Positions 34,062 through 45,824 of a DNA stretch of 64,000 nt are shown here, one piece after another. A program made the translations under genes and the position numbers. The first letter of the stretch is position 1. The number at the start of each line of letters is the position of its first letter. The notes under the pieces were generated by a model that was not told where the DNA came from, searched no databases, and was given only the letters and a program-made list of their open reading frames with translations. Source of the stretch: Cymodocea nodosa (taxonomy: Eukaryota > Streptophyta > Magnoliopsida > Alismatales > Cymodoceaceae); NCBI GenBank assembly GCA_036874045.1, contig CM072344.1:4374501-4438500 (forward strand). Reading direction: 5' to 3'.

Positions 34062-35160
34062 CTAAATAAAGCTCGAGTAGTCCTCTACTCTGACTTCTTC
34101 AATAATTCCAAAGGAGCTTTTTGGTATTTTCAGAATAGGTTTCAGTCTTTGTCCATTTACTTTAAATATATTCTGATTTCTAGGATTTTCAATTTCAATA
34201 GCTCCATAAGGATAAATATTTCGAACTATGTAAGGTCCTGCCCATCTAGATCTTAATTTTCCTAGATGGTTATGGAGTCTAGCCATATAAAGATATACTT
34301 CTTGTCCTATTTCAAAGCTTTTAGGAAAAAATTTTCTATCATGCCAAAATTTAATTTTCTCTTTTTCTCTTACATTACTCAAATAAGCTTCATTTCTAAA
34401 TTCTTCTAATTCAATTACTTGCATTTTTCTATTTTCAGCAGCTTGATTTAAATTAGTGTTTAGAGTTTTTAATACCCAATAAGCTTTATGTTCTATTTCA
34501 GTAGGTAAATGACAACTTTTTCCATATACTAGCCTAAAAGGTGACATACCTAAGCTTGTTTTATAAGCAGTTCTATAAGCCCAAAGTGCATCTATCAATC
34601 TATTAGCCCAATCTGTTCTAGTAGGATTTACTACTTTTTCCAAAATTAATTTAATTTGTTTGTTTGCACATTCTACTTGTCCACTTGTTTGCGGATGATA
34701 TGATGTTGCAATTTTGTGGTTTACTCCATATTTCTTCATTAAGGCTTCAAAACTTCTACTACAAAAATGAGTTACTCTATCACTGATAATAGCTTTAGGT
34801 ATTCCAAATCTGGCAAATATATTTGTTCTTATAAATTGTATTACCACTTTGTTATCATTAGTTTTTGTAGGAATAGCTTCTATCCATTTAGAGATGTAAT
34901 CCACCCCCAACAATATATAATTAAATTGATTAGACATAGGAAATGGACCCATAAAATCTATTCCCCACACATCAAAGATTTCAACCTCAACAATAGGATT
35001 AAGAGGCATCATATTCCTCTTTGATATTCTTCCTATTTGTTGACATCTTAAACAACTTAAGCAATATTTATGAGCATCTTTGAATAGTGTTGGCCAATAA
35101 AACCGACATTGCAGAATTTTTGCAGCAGTTTTCCTTGAACCAAAATGCCCTCCACAAGCT
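34062..35160 (-). pseudogene. Gypsy-young integrase region
   Basis: The HHCC zinc-binding part is at ~35,160-35,020 (H...[12 protein letters not shown]). The catalytic core has [45 protein letters not shown] and [20 protein letters not shown], with typical D, D and E positions. Then come [39 protein letters not shown] and the C-terminal [16 protein letters not shown] and VNGQRLKPI block. These are typical of Athila-type Gypsy integrases. Mostly open from 35,012 to 34,062. Fossil because the element as a whole is broken. Confidence 0.92.
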
Positions 35161-35300
35161 TAGTCATGATAGAAAGACAATATGCTCAGATATTCAGTTT
35201 CTAGAACACACCTCCTTAAAACCAGATCAGAACATTTCTTAAATAAGTATGGGTCTTCCCAATCGTAGTATTTTACTCTTAAAAAAAATAATTTCTTATC

Positions 35301-36530
35301 CTATCTATTCCAATCCTTAGGTGTTAAACCAGTAACTAAGTAATTAACTATGTCTGCGTACCAAGGCATTGTGTTAATGGTCATTAATTGTTCATCAGGA
35401 AAATTATCCTTAATTTCAATATTTGATTTTTCTATTTGTAATCTTGATAAATGATCTGCTACTACATTCTCACAACCTTTTTTATCTTTAATTTCTAGAT
35501 CAAATTCTTGTAATAATAATATCCATCGGATCAATCTAGGTTTAGTTTCTTTTTTCTTTATTAGATGTTTTAGAGCTGAATGATCCGTGTATACTATTAC
35601 TTTAGTTCCAATCAGATATGATCTAAACTTTTCTAAAGCAAACACAACAGCTAATAATTCTTTTTCAATAGTTGTGTAATTAACTTGAGCATCATTTAAG
35701 GTTTTGCTTGCATAATGAATCACTCTAGGAGATTTTTCTATTTTCTGTCCCAACATTGCTCCTATAGCAAAATCAAAAGCATCGCACATTAATTCAAATG
35801 GATAGTTCTAATCAGGTGCTTGAATTATAGGAGTTGAAATTAAACTAGTTTTAAGTCTGAAAAATGCCTCTTTGCAATTTTTATCAAAGTTAAATGGGAC
35901 ATCTTTTAATAGATTAGTTAAAGGCCTAGCTATCTTGCTAAAGTCTTTAATAAATCTTCTATAAAAACCAGCATGTCCTAGAAATGATCTAATATCTTTT
36001 ACTGATTTAGGTTCAGGTAGATTAGAAATTACTTCTATTTTAGCTTTATCTACTTCCAACCCTTTCTTAGAAACAACATGCCCTAAGACTATTTCTTGTT
36101 TAACCATGAAGTGACATTTTTCCCAATTTAAAACCAGATTTTTTTCCACACAGCGTTTTAATATTTAGTCTAAATTGCTTAAACACACTTCATATGAGTT
36201 GCCATACACAGTAAAATCATCCATAAATATTTCTAAAAAATCTTCAGTCATTCCAGTAAATATGCCCTACACACACCTTTGAAAGGTAGCTGGCGCATTA
36301 CATAATTTGAATGGCATTCTTTTAAAAGCATAAGTTCTACTAGAATAGGTGAAAGTTGTTTTCTCTTGATCCTCTAATGCTACTAGAATTTGATTATACC
36401 TTGAATACCTGTCTAGGAAACAAAAATATTTTTGCCTTGCTAATCTTTCCAGCATTTGATCTATAAAAGGTAAGGAAAAATGATCTTTACTAGTCACAAC
36501 ATTCAGCTTTCTATAGTCTATACATACTCT
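35301..36530 (-). pseudogene. Gypsy-young reverse transcriptase and RNase H region
   Basis: RT blocks: KDHFSLPFIDQMLERLA and FCFLDRYSRYNQI, then FKLCNAPATFQRCV, a YDSHEVC-like stretch, CHFMVKQEIVLGHVVSKKG, DVRSFLGHAGFYRRFIKDFS and PLTNLLKD. RNase [55 protein letters not shown] and [10 protein letters not shown], ending with VVADHLSRL. These spellings are those of Athila/Gypsy pol. Fossil with several breaks. Confidence 0.92.
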
Positions 36531-37850
36531 TCAGCCTGATTGAATTCTAGTAGGTATCAAGTCTTGACTTTCATTCCTAATAACTGTTAATCCTGATTTC
36601 TTGGGAACTACATGGATTGGACTAACCCACGAGCTATCAGAAATTGGATAAATTATATCATTATCTAACCATTTAACTATTTCTTTCCTGACTACTTCTT
36701 TAAGGTTTGGATTTAATCTCCTCTCAGGAATTCTAACAGGTTTAGCATACTCTTCTAAATATATGTGGTGACAGCATAAAGTTGAACTTAACCCTTTTAT
36801 ATCAGTCATAGTCCATCCTATTGCTTCTTTATAACTTTTTACTACATCTTTTAATTTAGCTATTTGATCCTCTTTTAAATCTAAAGCAATAATGATTGGA
36901 CATGTTCGTTTTTCTTCCAGAAATATATAGGTTAATTCAGGAGGTAAAGGTTTTAATTCTAAATGTTGCCCATCAGAAGCTAGAGCTCCTAACTGAACAT
37001 CATCATTTTTTAAATTAATTTCTTCCATATCTCCTTCTATATTTATGCTTTCACTTTCTTCTAAAATTTCAGAATTGATTTGCCTATTTAATTCTTCTTG
37101 AATCACATCATCTAACATATCTCCTTCATCCTCTAAAAAGTCTATGGTGTGTAAGGACATTTCTAACTCTTCAAACCTTTCTGGTTTGAAAATATTTAAT
37201 TGAGTATCCTCATTACCATATGCTAACTTCATTACTCCAATTTTACAATTTATAACAGCCCCTGATGTTGTTAAAAATGGTCTTCCCAAAATTAAAGATG
37301 TATCACTATTTTTATGTTTAATTTGTTGGGAATCCAAAATTACAATATCAATAGGATATATAAAATTCTTGATTTTAATTAAGACATCCTCTATTTTTCC
37401 TCTAGGGTATCTTATACTTCTATCAACTAATTGAATAACCGTACTAGTAGGAGTTAAGCCTTCTAATTCTAAGGATGCAAATATATCACTTGGCATAACA
37501 TTTATACCTGCACCTAAGTCTATTAAGGTTCTTTCTAGAATGGTATTTCCTATTGTGCATGATATAATAGGGATTCCATGATCAAATAACTTTTTAGGAA
37601 TTTGTGGCAGAAATAAGGAACTACTTTGCTCAGCTAAAAAGACCTTTCTAAGAACTTTTCACTCTCTTTTCTTAGTACGCCAATCCTTAAGAAATTTAGC
37701 ACAAGGTGGCATTTTCTGCAATAGATCTAACAAAGGAATGTTAACTTGTACTTTTTCAAAAATTTCTCTGATTTTCTCTTGTCTTTCAAGTATTGTTTGT
37801 TGTAATCTTTCAGGATAGGGTGCTAAAGATTTTGATTTCAAAGACTCTTT
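36531..37850 (-). pseudogene. Gypsy-young protease region and pol start
   Basis: Near 37,841-37,659 is YPERLQQTILERQEKIREIF followed by KMPPCAKFLKDWRTKKRE, the standard Athila stretch before protease. The protease core shows the SLEGLTPTSTVIQLVDRS-type block, GKIEDVLIKI, ILGRPFLTTSGAVINC and KLAYGNE. Past it, an acidic linker leads into ELKPLPPELTYIFLEE and CPIIIALDLKEDQIAKL, then PERRLNPNLKEVVRKEIVKWLDNDIIYPISDSSWVSPIHVVPKKSG (start of RT). Fossil with some breaks. Confidence 0.88.
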
Positions 37851-38168
37851 TTCTTTCAGTTGATTTGTTTGATCATTTTTAGCTTCATTCGCATATTCAA
37901 ATTATTCTTCAGTGATTTCTAGATTTTCAGCTATATTTTCATTATCATTTTGATTTTTACTCTTATCCACCTTTATATCATTTTCATTTTGAGTTCTTAG
38001 TGATATATCAGTTCCAAATCTTAATGTTACACATACATCTTCTAGATTTTCGTTACTTTCATAATGTTTCTGTATATCATTTTCGTGATTATGATCTTCA
38101 ATTGTTTTTAGTTTTAAAGTACATTCTTTAAATTCTCTTGCATTAGTATTTTCTATTTGCTGTATATT

Positions 38169-38729
38169 TTACAAATTATGTAGGTTTATAGCATTATAAT
38201 TTTCATTGTCCTGTTGCATAACTTGTATTTTCATTGCATTTTCGTCTAATGCTTTTAATTTTGTTTCCAAATCATCTAATTTCATTGCAATCAATTTTTG
38301 ATCAATTTTCTTTATGGTTTTTTCAGTTTCATAAATTATATCCTTTTTAAGTTCTGAATATGATTCCTTATAATTTAATTGGTTGACTTCTTGTTGCTGA
38401 CACATAAAGTATTCTAGTTTGTCAAGATTTTGCTCTATACTATGCTCCAGTCTGTCATAGCTATCCCAAACTTCAGTGTCTCTCATCATATTACACATTC
38501 TATACTGACCATCAATTGGGTAAACTATAGGATTCTCATACTCGACTCTATTATATTGAGGATAATTTATTTGTTGTTCATGGGATCTAGCAATCTGTAA
38601 GTGTCTCAACTTCAAACAATCAGAAATGTCGTGTCCTTTAGAATTGCAGAATTCACATATGCAAATTACAAGTTTCAGAAATCTTTGAGCATAAGCATAT
38701 GCCATATTCTCAATTACAGAAGAAAACAT
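38169..38729 (-). pseudogene. Zinc-knuckle ORF next to the Gypsy-young primer site
   Basis: A 186-residue stretch beginning ~65 bp after the primer site. It has one CCHC-like knuckle, CEFCNSKGHDISDC, then HEQQINYPQYN, and a long charged part likely to form a coiled coil (KKIDQKLIAMKLDDLETKLK). This looks like only the nucleic-acid-binding tail of a gag; the capsid-type core is instead at 29,194-30,727. The stretch 37,850-38,168 after it is acidic and degenerate. Fossil. Confidence 0.7.
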
Positions 38730-38789
38730 ACAACTCTGGCTATTAAAATGAAACAGCTCTAACAGTTGCTTATATCAATTCAATTCAAT

Positions 38790-38807
38790 TCCCCGGCAAC
38801 GGCGCCA
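38790..38807 (-). other. Gypsy-young primer-binding site
   Basis: On the minus strand TGGCGCCGTTGCCGGGGA follows the LTR end after a few bases. This is the usual primer site of Athila/Tat-type plant Gypsy elements. Confidence 0.9.
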
Positions 38808-38814
38808 AAAAACT

Positions 38815-40971
38815 TGTTTGGATTTTCCCAACACTACACTAGAAAAACTTGGATTTGTTACTTCTATTTTACTTAATTAATTTATCTTTATGCCTAATCT
38901 TTCTTTTAGAAGTAAACAAACAACCTTTAATACAATTTAGATATTAATTCAAATTTGTACTTTAACTGCAAGTGCACAGTCTATTGTATCAGTGTACAAG
39001 TACAGGTCGATCCCATAGGGAATTGCTGATGAATTTGACAACTGTTCGTTTGTTAACAATCAAATTTATATATTAAATAAGCTCTCCGTTAACTTACAGT
39101 TAACTCAATGGACTAAGTTCATTGAGTTATGGCTAACTCAACAGACTAACCTCGTGGACTTAAGTTAACTCCACAAGCCTGACTTTTCTTTTTAATACTG
39201 CTATTTACAAAGGAATTCGGCCAACCATTGGGTGATTCCACAAATTGTAAATAACATCAATTAAGCTCTTTAATGCTAGTTAACATTAGATTTATCATTA
39301 AGCAATACTAACATTTAGATAATTCAAACAGTAACCATTAAAATCTTTAAGTCTTTTGAACGAACCAAGTTCAGTAAACTGTAAAACTAAAATAAACCTA
39401 AAACAATCACAACACTAACAAAGATAACATTAATCACGATACAATACAAACAATACAACACTCAATTACAACATACAAACATAGATAAATTGTTTTTGGT
39501 ATTTTTGTTTTAATATGAACATGGAAATGGGCGATAGGTGAAATGTAAAGTAATCTCACTTGACAGTAAATACTTCCGACACTACTTACAACGCGATTAC
39601 ACCACTGAAAATTAAACCACTTACAATTCTGTCTCCTCTCCCTATAGAATCACAAGTCTAGAATTGCGAGATGATCTCCTCTTCACTATACAAGCATCAA
39701 CCCGAAGCTAAGGCTAAAAGCTTTACGATCTCTTGAAATATATGAGTCGACGCTTGGTGAAAATGGCTTCCCTTCCCGCGACGCGATCACTTTTCACAAT
39801 GGTTGTCAAGCACTGTGTTTGACTCGGAATCAACCCGACATCAGGCAAGTATCCTCACAGACCTCTGATGGTTGGTGATTATGGTGGTGATGATGGTAGT
39901 GATGATGGTTGGTGTGGTACTTCAGAGAATTGCGACACCGATCCTCCTCTACACACACTGTCCTTCCATCGATCACACACCGATCACACCTTTCCTTTTT
40001 TTATTCTTTTCTTTTATATTTCTTTAGTAGTAACTGCTTCTACTTGAATGGTCGGTTGGATTTCCTTCATTCATATCAACGGTGATGATTTCTTTCCCTG
40101 CGCGATACGTGCAAACGTGGTTTTTCTCTTCCAACTATCTGTTCCTACAACTGCTAAAGTGGGATATTAGAAAATATATAGTCTGTGGAGTTACAAATAA
40201 CTCAACGGACTTTCTTCATTGATTTAACTATAAAATACGTGCATAAATTTAACTATCCGATGCTTAGGTGCATTTCGAATAGTTACAGCTAACTCACTGA
40301 TATATAACTTATGTAAATCTATCAGATCTCAACACGTGTCAGCAGTAGTTTAATCATAAAATAATATTTCGGAGAGTTACAGGTCTAACTATCCGATGCT
40401 CAAATGCATTTCGAATAGTTATAGCTAACTCACCGAAAATCCACTTAAGTCAATTTTCCAGAACATGACATGTGTCCTCAACTATTTTATAAAATAAAAA
40501 GAGATTTCGGAAAGTTACAAGGATAACTATCCGATGCCCAACTGCAATTTCAGATAGTTATAGATAACTCACCGAAATTTCACTTAAGTCATTCATTATG
40601 GTTTCGACACGTGTACTTCAGGAAATAATAAAATATTCTCTCAAAACATAACTGTTCGGCAATTTAAACATAATTATCTGATACATATTCAGTCTGTTAA
40701 ACATAACTGTCCAAATTTGTTCGGTATGTTAAATATAACTGTCCGAAATATCAAAAAATTTAGATACTTAAGAATTTCATAGCCTGCAACTTACCGACAG
40801 TTCATATATGTACTAAATTAACATTAATTCCCCAAATTAAGCAAATTCTTCAATTAAAGCATATAATAGTGCAATTATATCATAATGGCTTAATTCTTAT
40901 ATGATAAGCTAAAAGTTATACAATTAACCATCATTTAACCGTTAATAATATGCACTTTTTCATTCTAAACA
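38815..40971 (-). repeat. Gypsy-young 5' LTR
   Basis: Mate of 24,133-26,289. AATATAAAAG (minus) at 40,011-40,020 is kept in all four LTR copies of this family here. Hairpin/G-box cassettes lie at ~40,180-40,790. Confidence 0.93.
40011..40020 (-). promoter_or_regulatory. Candidate TATA box of the Gypsy LTR
   Basis: AATATAAAAG downstream (in element sense) of the hairpin array. The same 10-mer is at 13,494-13,503, 25,328-25,337 and 49,853-49,862. Confidence 0.6.
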
Positions 40972-41526
40972 ATCCATTTCTACATTTCATTTCATTAATG
41001 GTAATACACTTATATTTAGTATTGATAACATACTACAAGTTTACGAGCTAAAAAGGAAAGCAAACTGCATTAAAACAGAATTAATAGTAAGAAGAATTAT
41101 GCCTAAAAAGTTTGCTTGGACTAACACGTTTATTCCATTTGTTACTACTTTTTAATTATATCCTTAAACTATGATTTTGTGCATTTAATGTTGTGTGTAT
41201 TCTGCATTTACTTTTAGAAAAAAAGAGAAAAGGAAGAAAAATTTTAGTTTTAGTTTTATTTTATAAGAAAAGAAAAATAAAATATCAATCCAGTTTGTTG
41301 GTATCTGTTTTGGGAAACCAACTAGCTTGCTTGTGAGCCACCAAAGGCATAGGAGCCTAGGTTTTACATAAGACACTGATTTAACAAGTTATGTTTTGTT
41401 ATGTTGTTATATATTGTGCTTTTATTTGTGAATGAAAAGTTTTTCAGAATAAAAAATTGGAAGATATTGAAGGAGATACAAAAGGACAAGGTATGTAATT
41501 GATTACTTATCTTGAATTTACATTTA

Positions 41527-41547
41527 AGGGCTGTTAGTGCACACCGG
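41527..41547 (+). repeat. Harbinger left terminal inverted repeat
   Basis: Pairs with 47,478-47,498 (17 of 21). TTAGTGC-like copies of the motif recur just inside at ~41,623 and ~41,670. Confidence 0.88.
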
Positions 41548-42379
41548 AAAGTTCAGATGAAAAGGAAATGGAAAGTTCAGAAGGAAAGGAAATAGAATGT
41601 CTAAAATGTCAGAATTTCCATAAGGGTTTAGTGCGCCTATCGGAAAGTTCAGAAAGTTAGAATTCCTATGGGATTTTAGTGCACGCCAGAATGTTTAGAA
41701 ATTGAAAAAGTAATGAAATAAATTTTAATACACTAACTAAAATGGTGTAATTGATACATTAATTTGTAATTTTATATTTACACCTAAAAATAATATTAAT
41801 GAATTGAAAATAATATTAATTTATTTGATGTTCAAATATAATTATGTACATTAAATGTTTTTAATTGTACATTAGGAAATATAGAATAATAATCATCAAA
41901 ATGCAAAAGGTCCCTAAAAGATAAGCATACTTTTACCATTAAAAATCTACATCTTCATTTTTCTTTGTAAATTTAATGTTATTATTATTATTATTATTAA
42001 TTCTTAGATATATATGTCTAATATTATTCTCTCTTTTTCTTAAATTTTTTATATTATTATAATTATTTTATTTTATTTTATTTTGTGTATTTATAATTTT
42101 TAAAAAAATAATATAAAGATGTTATATCATTATTAATCCATTGTTTACCATTATTATTTTAATATATATGTATGTATATTTACTTAACTTGGCAAAATCG
42201 AGAATGTCTTTGTTGAGCAGAAGAACAAAATATTTACTGATATATTATTATTATTTACATATTTACTTATTGGAAAACGGTTGAACCGTAAATATATTGG
42301 TTCAAACGATAGATTATAAACTATTAATAATTATTAATATTGAAAAAGATTGAATTGATGATCTTTCAGTTCAATCGAT

Positions 42380-42730
42380 AATTTATGTTATATATATATA
42401 TATGTTCAACCAATAATTTATGTTATATATATATATATATTAATCGATTGAGTAGAGGGCTCAATATATTTGTAATTTTTTATGATATTTTTGAATTGAT
42501 TGAACCGATCATGTTCAGTTCAACCAATACTTTTTATATATATAAATATATATATATGTATATATATTTTTTGAATTAGTTGAACCGATCATGTTTGGTT
42601 CAACCGATACTTTTTATATATATAAATATATATATGTATATATATTTTTTGAATTGGTTGAACCGATCATGTTCGGTTCAACCGATACTTCATATATATA
42701 TAAAAATATATATATGTATATGTATTTTAA
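42380..42730 (+). repeat. Tandem array with a palindromic core, inside Harbinger
   Basis: Three units of about 78-80 bp start GAATT at 42,493, 42,573 and 42,651. Each has the perfect inverted pair GTTGAACCGA and TCGGTTCAAC (or near variants) around ATCATGT, then ATACTTTTTATATATATA. Partial units lie upstream from ~42,380. The AT-rich spacer is mostly (TA)n. Confidence 0.85.
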
Positions 42731-43061
42731 ACTAAATTGTATTTAAAGATTAAAATAATAATAATAATTTATAATCTATGGTTTGAACTAATAGATTTAT
42801 GATTTCAACAAGAATATATTATAAAACACTACCTAAAATTGTGTAATTAATACATCGATCTGTAATTTTATTTTTAAAAATGAAAATAATATTAATGACT
42901 TGAAAAAGTATATATGCTCAAATTATTACAACATAAATTTAAAAAGTAGTCTAAAGTACAAAGCATTCAAAGTATTACAACATCAATCTACACAATAGTC
43001 CAAAGATACAAAGCATTCTACTTATTACTTATTAAGATCCAAAGGTATAATATAAATGGAC

Positions 43062-44470
43062 TTAAATAGTCCTTTCATCCCACATTGCCATCATCATATC
43101 CTCACGCATCTTATCAGCTAATTCTTTTCGTTGTTCTTGACTCGTTCCAACCTGTGAATGTCCATCCATACACACTTCTCCTGTTGGTTGTATATCATCA
43201 GTAATATTTAATTCTTCTAACTCATCTTGCAAATCTTCAAGTAAATCTTCTTTATCAACCAATCGAATGAAATTGTGAAGTAAAAAACATGCGATCACAA
43301 TCTTCACTTGTGTTTCATATGGATATGGCATCTGACCTCGTAAGATTGAAAAATGATGTTTCACAACTCCAAATGTACGCTCAATGATTGTTCCTAGTTG
43401 TGAATGCCTGTAGTTAAAGTTTTCTACAACATTACTAGGAAGTCTATCATTAACATAATTAGATAAATGATAGCGTACACCTCGAAATGGGCAAATATAC
43501 TCTAGTCGATTGGGATATCCAACATCTACCAAGTAAAACTTACCTATATAAGAATAGAAATTAGTATAATAATGTGCATATTACTTGAAAATATACTAAT
43601 TGCATTTACCTAGAGGAATTTTGAAACCATTAGGTCTACTAATTGCATCTTGAAGGATACGAGCATCAGCTGCTGATCCTTCTCAACCAGCTAAAATATA
43701 TGTAAATCTCATATCAAAATTACATGCTGCCATCACATTTTGAGACAATTCACCATTCCTATTTCTAAATCTAGTTGTTTCTTGTCCAAAAATAGTTGCT
43801 TTGATATGAGTACCATCAATAGCTCCAATGCAATCCTGTACACATTAAACATCATTTAATCTTATTCCTTAAATAAAATAAAAACTACAAGGACATTACA
43901 AAAGTGAATACATACCTTAAAATATGGATAAACATTTACATCATCTGCAATTCGACTTGGTGTTGAAGATGAAGGTCTTACTATAAGCACATGATGTAGA
44001 CGTATTATAGCATTTAATACTTCATTAAAGTATTTGCTAACACTCCAACCTGAATAACTAAATCGCTCAACTATTACTCCATACCTTTGATTTTGCCTTA
44101 CTATGACAAGGAACATGGCAAATTTCTCTTCTACACTAATGTTATTGGTATCAGCAATAACTCCATTTCTCATTAAAGAACAAAAACTTTTAAACACACT
44201 TTGACTCATTCTGTAAATCTTCCGACAATTGTAAGCTTGATGAGGTTGACAAGGATCTAGTAATCTCTTAATGTAATCTGCACCTTCTTTACTATATATA
44301 TGACTTGTGTTATTGTATAGTAATAGTGACGTACTTGCCATTTTTGCTAAAATTGTCCATGACATAAATAGACGTAGTCGCCTTCTTCTAGCCACTTCTT
44401 CTTCATCCAGTATGAATGAAATTGCATTATCAACTGTAGTAGTAAACATGTCACTAGGATTCATCCTCAC
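43062..44470 (-). pseudogene. Harbinger transposase (DDE_Tnp_4 type), three exons, one premature stop
   Basis: The nuclease that cuts and joins the transposon. Exons 43,916-44,470, 43,610-43,835 and 43,062-43,543 are joined at GT...AG introns of 80 and 66 bp. Exon 1 has a helix-turn-helix-like part (VEEKFAMFLVIV, RFSYSGWSVSKYFNEVLNAI). Exon 2 starts DCIGAIDGTHIKATIF, with the first catalytic Asp, then NVMAACNFDMRF and the EGSAADARIL block with the second Asp. Exon 3 has LVDVGYPN, FRGVRYHLS, RHSQLGTIIERTFGVVKHHF (catalytic Glu) and IACFLLHNFI. A TGA at 43,683-43,685 falls where the family has Trp in AGWEGSAAD, one G-to-A change. A further 5' exon is possible since an AG acceptor lies just upstream of the start. 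Confidence 0.9.
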
Positions 44471-44788
44471 CTACAAGATAACAAGAATATTACGAATTTA
44501 CCATTTCACATTTCAATATATAAAAGACATTTCACATTTTTAAGAAAATAAAAGACATTCGATGTTTCAACTAATAAAAAGCATTTTACACTTCATAATG
44601 ATAAGTCATTTCACATTTCAATATATAATATCCATTTTACATTTCATCCATATATGACCTTCCACAAAAAGATTTCATCCATAAAAGATTACATTCACGA
44701 AAACACTTCATAAACACAAGAAGTTCAAGATTGGAAAGAAAGTGAATTCATGCACAAAACAAACATTTCATCCATTGTAACCATATGC

Positions 44789-45824
44789 TCACTTCTTAAA
44801 CCTCAACCATCCATAACGCATTTCTGCTGGTAAACTTAAGAACATTTTATAGAATTCTAGCTTTTGGGATAACTCCATAGCTTCATATTGTTCTTCTATA
44901 GAAAGACCTTCAATTTGAAGTAACGCTACAACAGCATGATCTAAATAGTTTTCAGTCTTTTCTTTAATATCAACCAACCTTTCCTGTACTTCAACTAATT
45001 TTTTTTGTGTATCAACCAACTCTTTAAATTGTTCGTTCTGTGTAGCTTGACTTTGTTGATCTATTTCACACATATGCATAATGGCTTTTGATGCATCTTT
45101 AAATGAATCTGCTATGATTTGATGGGACACTGCATGAGGTCTTGCTCATCTCTTCCTCTTCTCAATTGCCACCCTTGAACTTCCTCCTGATGAAGGAGGT
45201 AAATCAAAATCCATGTCCATTGTTTCCTAAGTGGTATTGAAAGTGTTCATTTCCACATCCTGTGTGTTTGATACAAACTCTACCTCATCACCTTGTTTAG
45301 CCATATTCCTAGTGGCCATACTACCTTCAAATATTTGTTGCAATTGCTCAAATATCAAGCATGGTTTGCCTTTGTAGCTTTCACACTCTAGATGTGCCTA
45401 TAAAAAGAAAATTGTAGTCAAAATGAAAAAAGATAAAGATTATAATATTTTATAAGTCATAAGTGATTAAAAAATTAACCTTAACGAACTCCTTCCAAAT
45501 CTCATTATCAATGTTAGTGTAACCTTGGATGAAATTCCAACCCCATCTACTATGGTTGGCAATTTTGGAGTAATTTCGATACATTAGTCGCCAAGTTTTT
45601 AAGCTACTTTCTACATTCTTCCTTGTGATACATGTGTTTCTTCTAGTATTGTATTTTTCAATTACTTCATCCCAAGTGCTACCTTTGATTTTTCCATCAT
45701 GAGTTTTCTTATTTCCTTCATTCAATACTTCTGCTAAAATATCTAAGAAATATGCATCTGCTTCAGCATTCCAACTAATGTAACTTCTACCTCCACCTAT
45801 CCTTCCCTTATCAAGAGTACTCAT
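44789..45824 (-). pseudogene. Harbinger MYB/SANT-like ORF1 protein, two exons, premature stops
   Basis: In PIF/Harbinger systems a MYB-like protein helps bring transposase to the DNA ends and nucleus. Exon 1 (45,480-45,824) encodes a trihelix/SANT-like domain: WNAEADAYFLDILAEVLNEG, GSTWDEVIEKYN, LKTWRLMYRNYSKI, WGWNFIQGYTNIDNEIWKEFVK. A GT...AG intron (45,398-45,479) leads to exon 2 (44,789-45,397): CLIFEQLQQIFEGSMATRN, a Ser-rich linker, a basic EKRKR stretch, then a helical C-terminal region (EQFKELVDTQKKLVEVQERL) ending MFLSLPAEMRYGWLRFKK. Two stops, TAG at 45,227-45,229 and TGA at 45,146-45,148, interrupt exon 2. It is divergent from the transposase gene by ~320 bp, same strand. Confidence 0.85.

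Larger units (their letters stand above)
24133..40971 (-). mobile_element. Gypsy-young, Athila-like LTR retrotransposon, nearly full layout but broken
   Basis: A 16.8 kb element read on the minus strand. LTRs of 2,157 bp lie at 38,815-40,971 (5') and 24,133-26,289 (3'), TGTTTAG...CCAAACA, flanked by ATCCC (24,128-24,132) and ATCCA (40,972-40,976). Order is LTR, primer site, zinc-knuckle ORF, protease, RT, RNase H, integrase, envelope-like ORF, gag core, F-box-like ORF, noncoding tail, polypurine tract, LTR. Over the first ~400 LTR bases I count ~22 differences (~5%), so it is about 2 million years old. It carries a dozen or more interruptions. It inserted into its own relative, Gypsy-old. RT-before-integrase order and the primer site place it in Gypsy. 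Confidence 0.92.
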
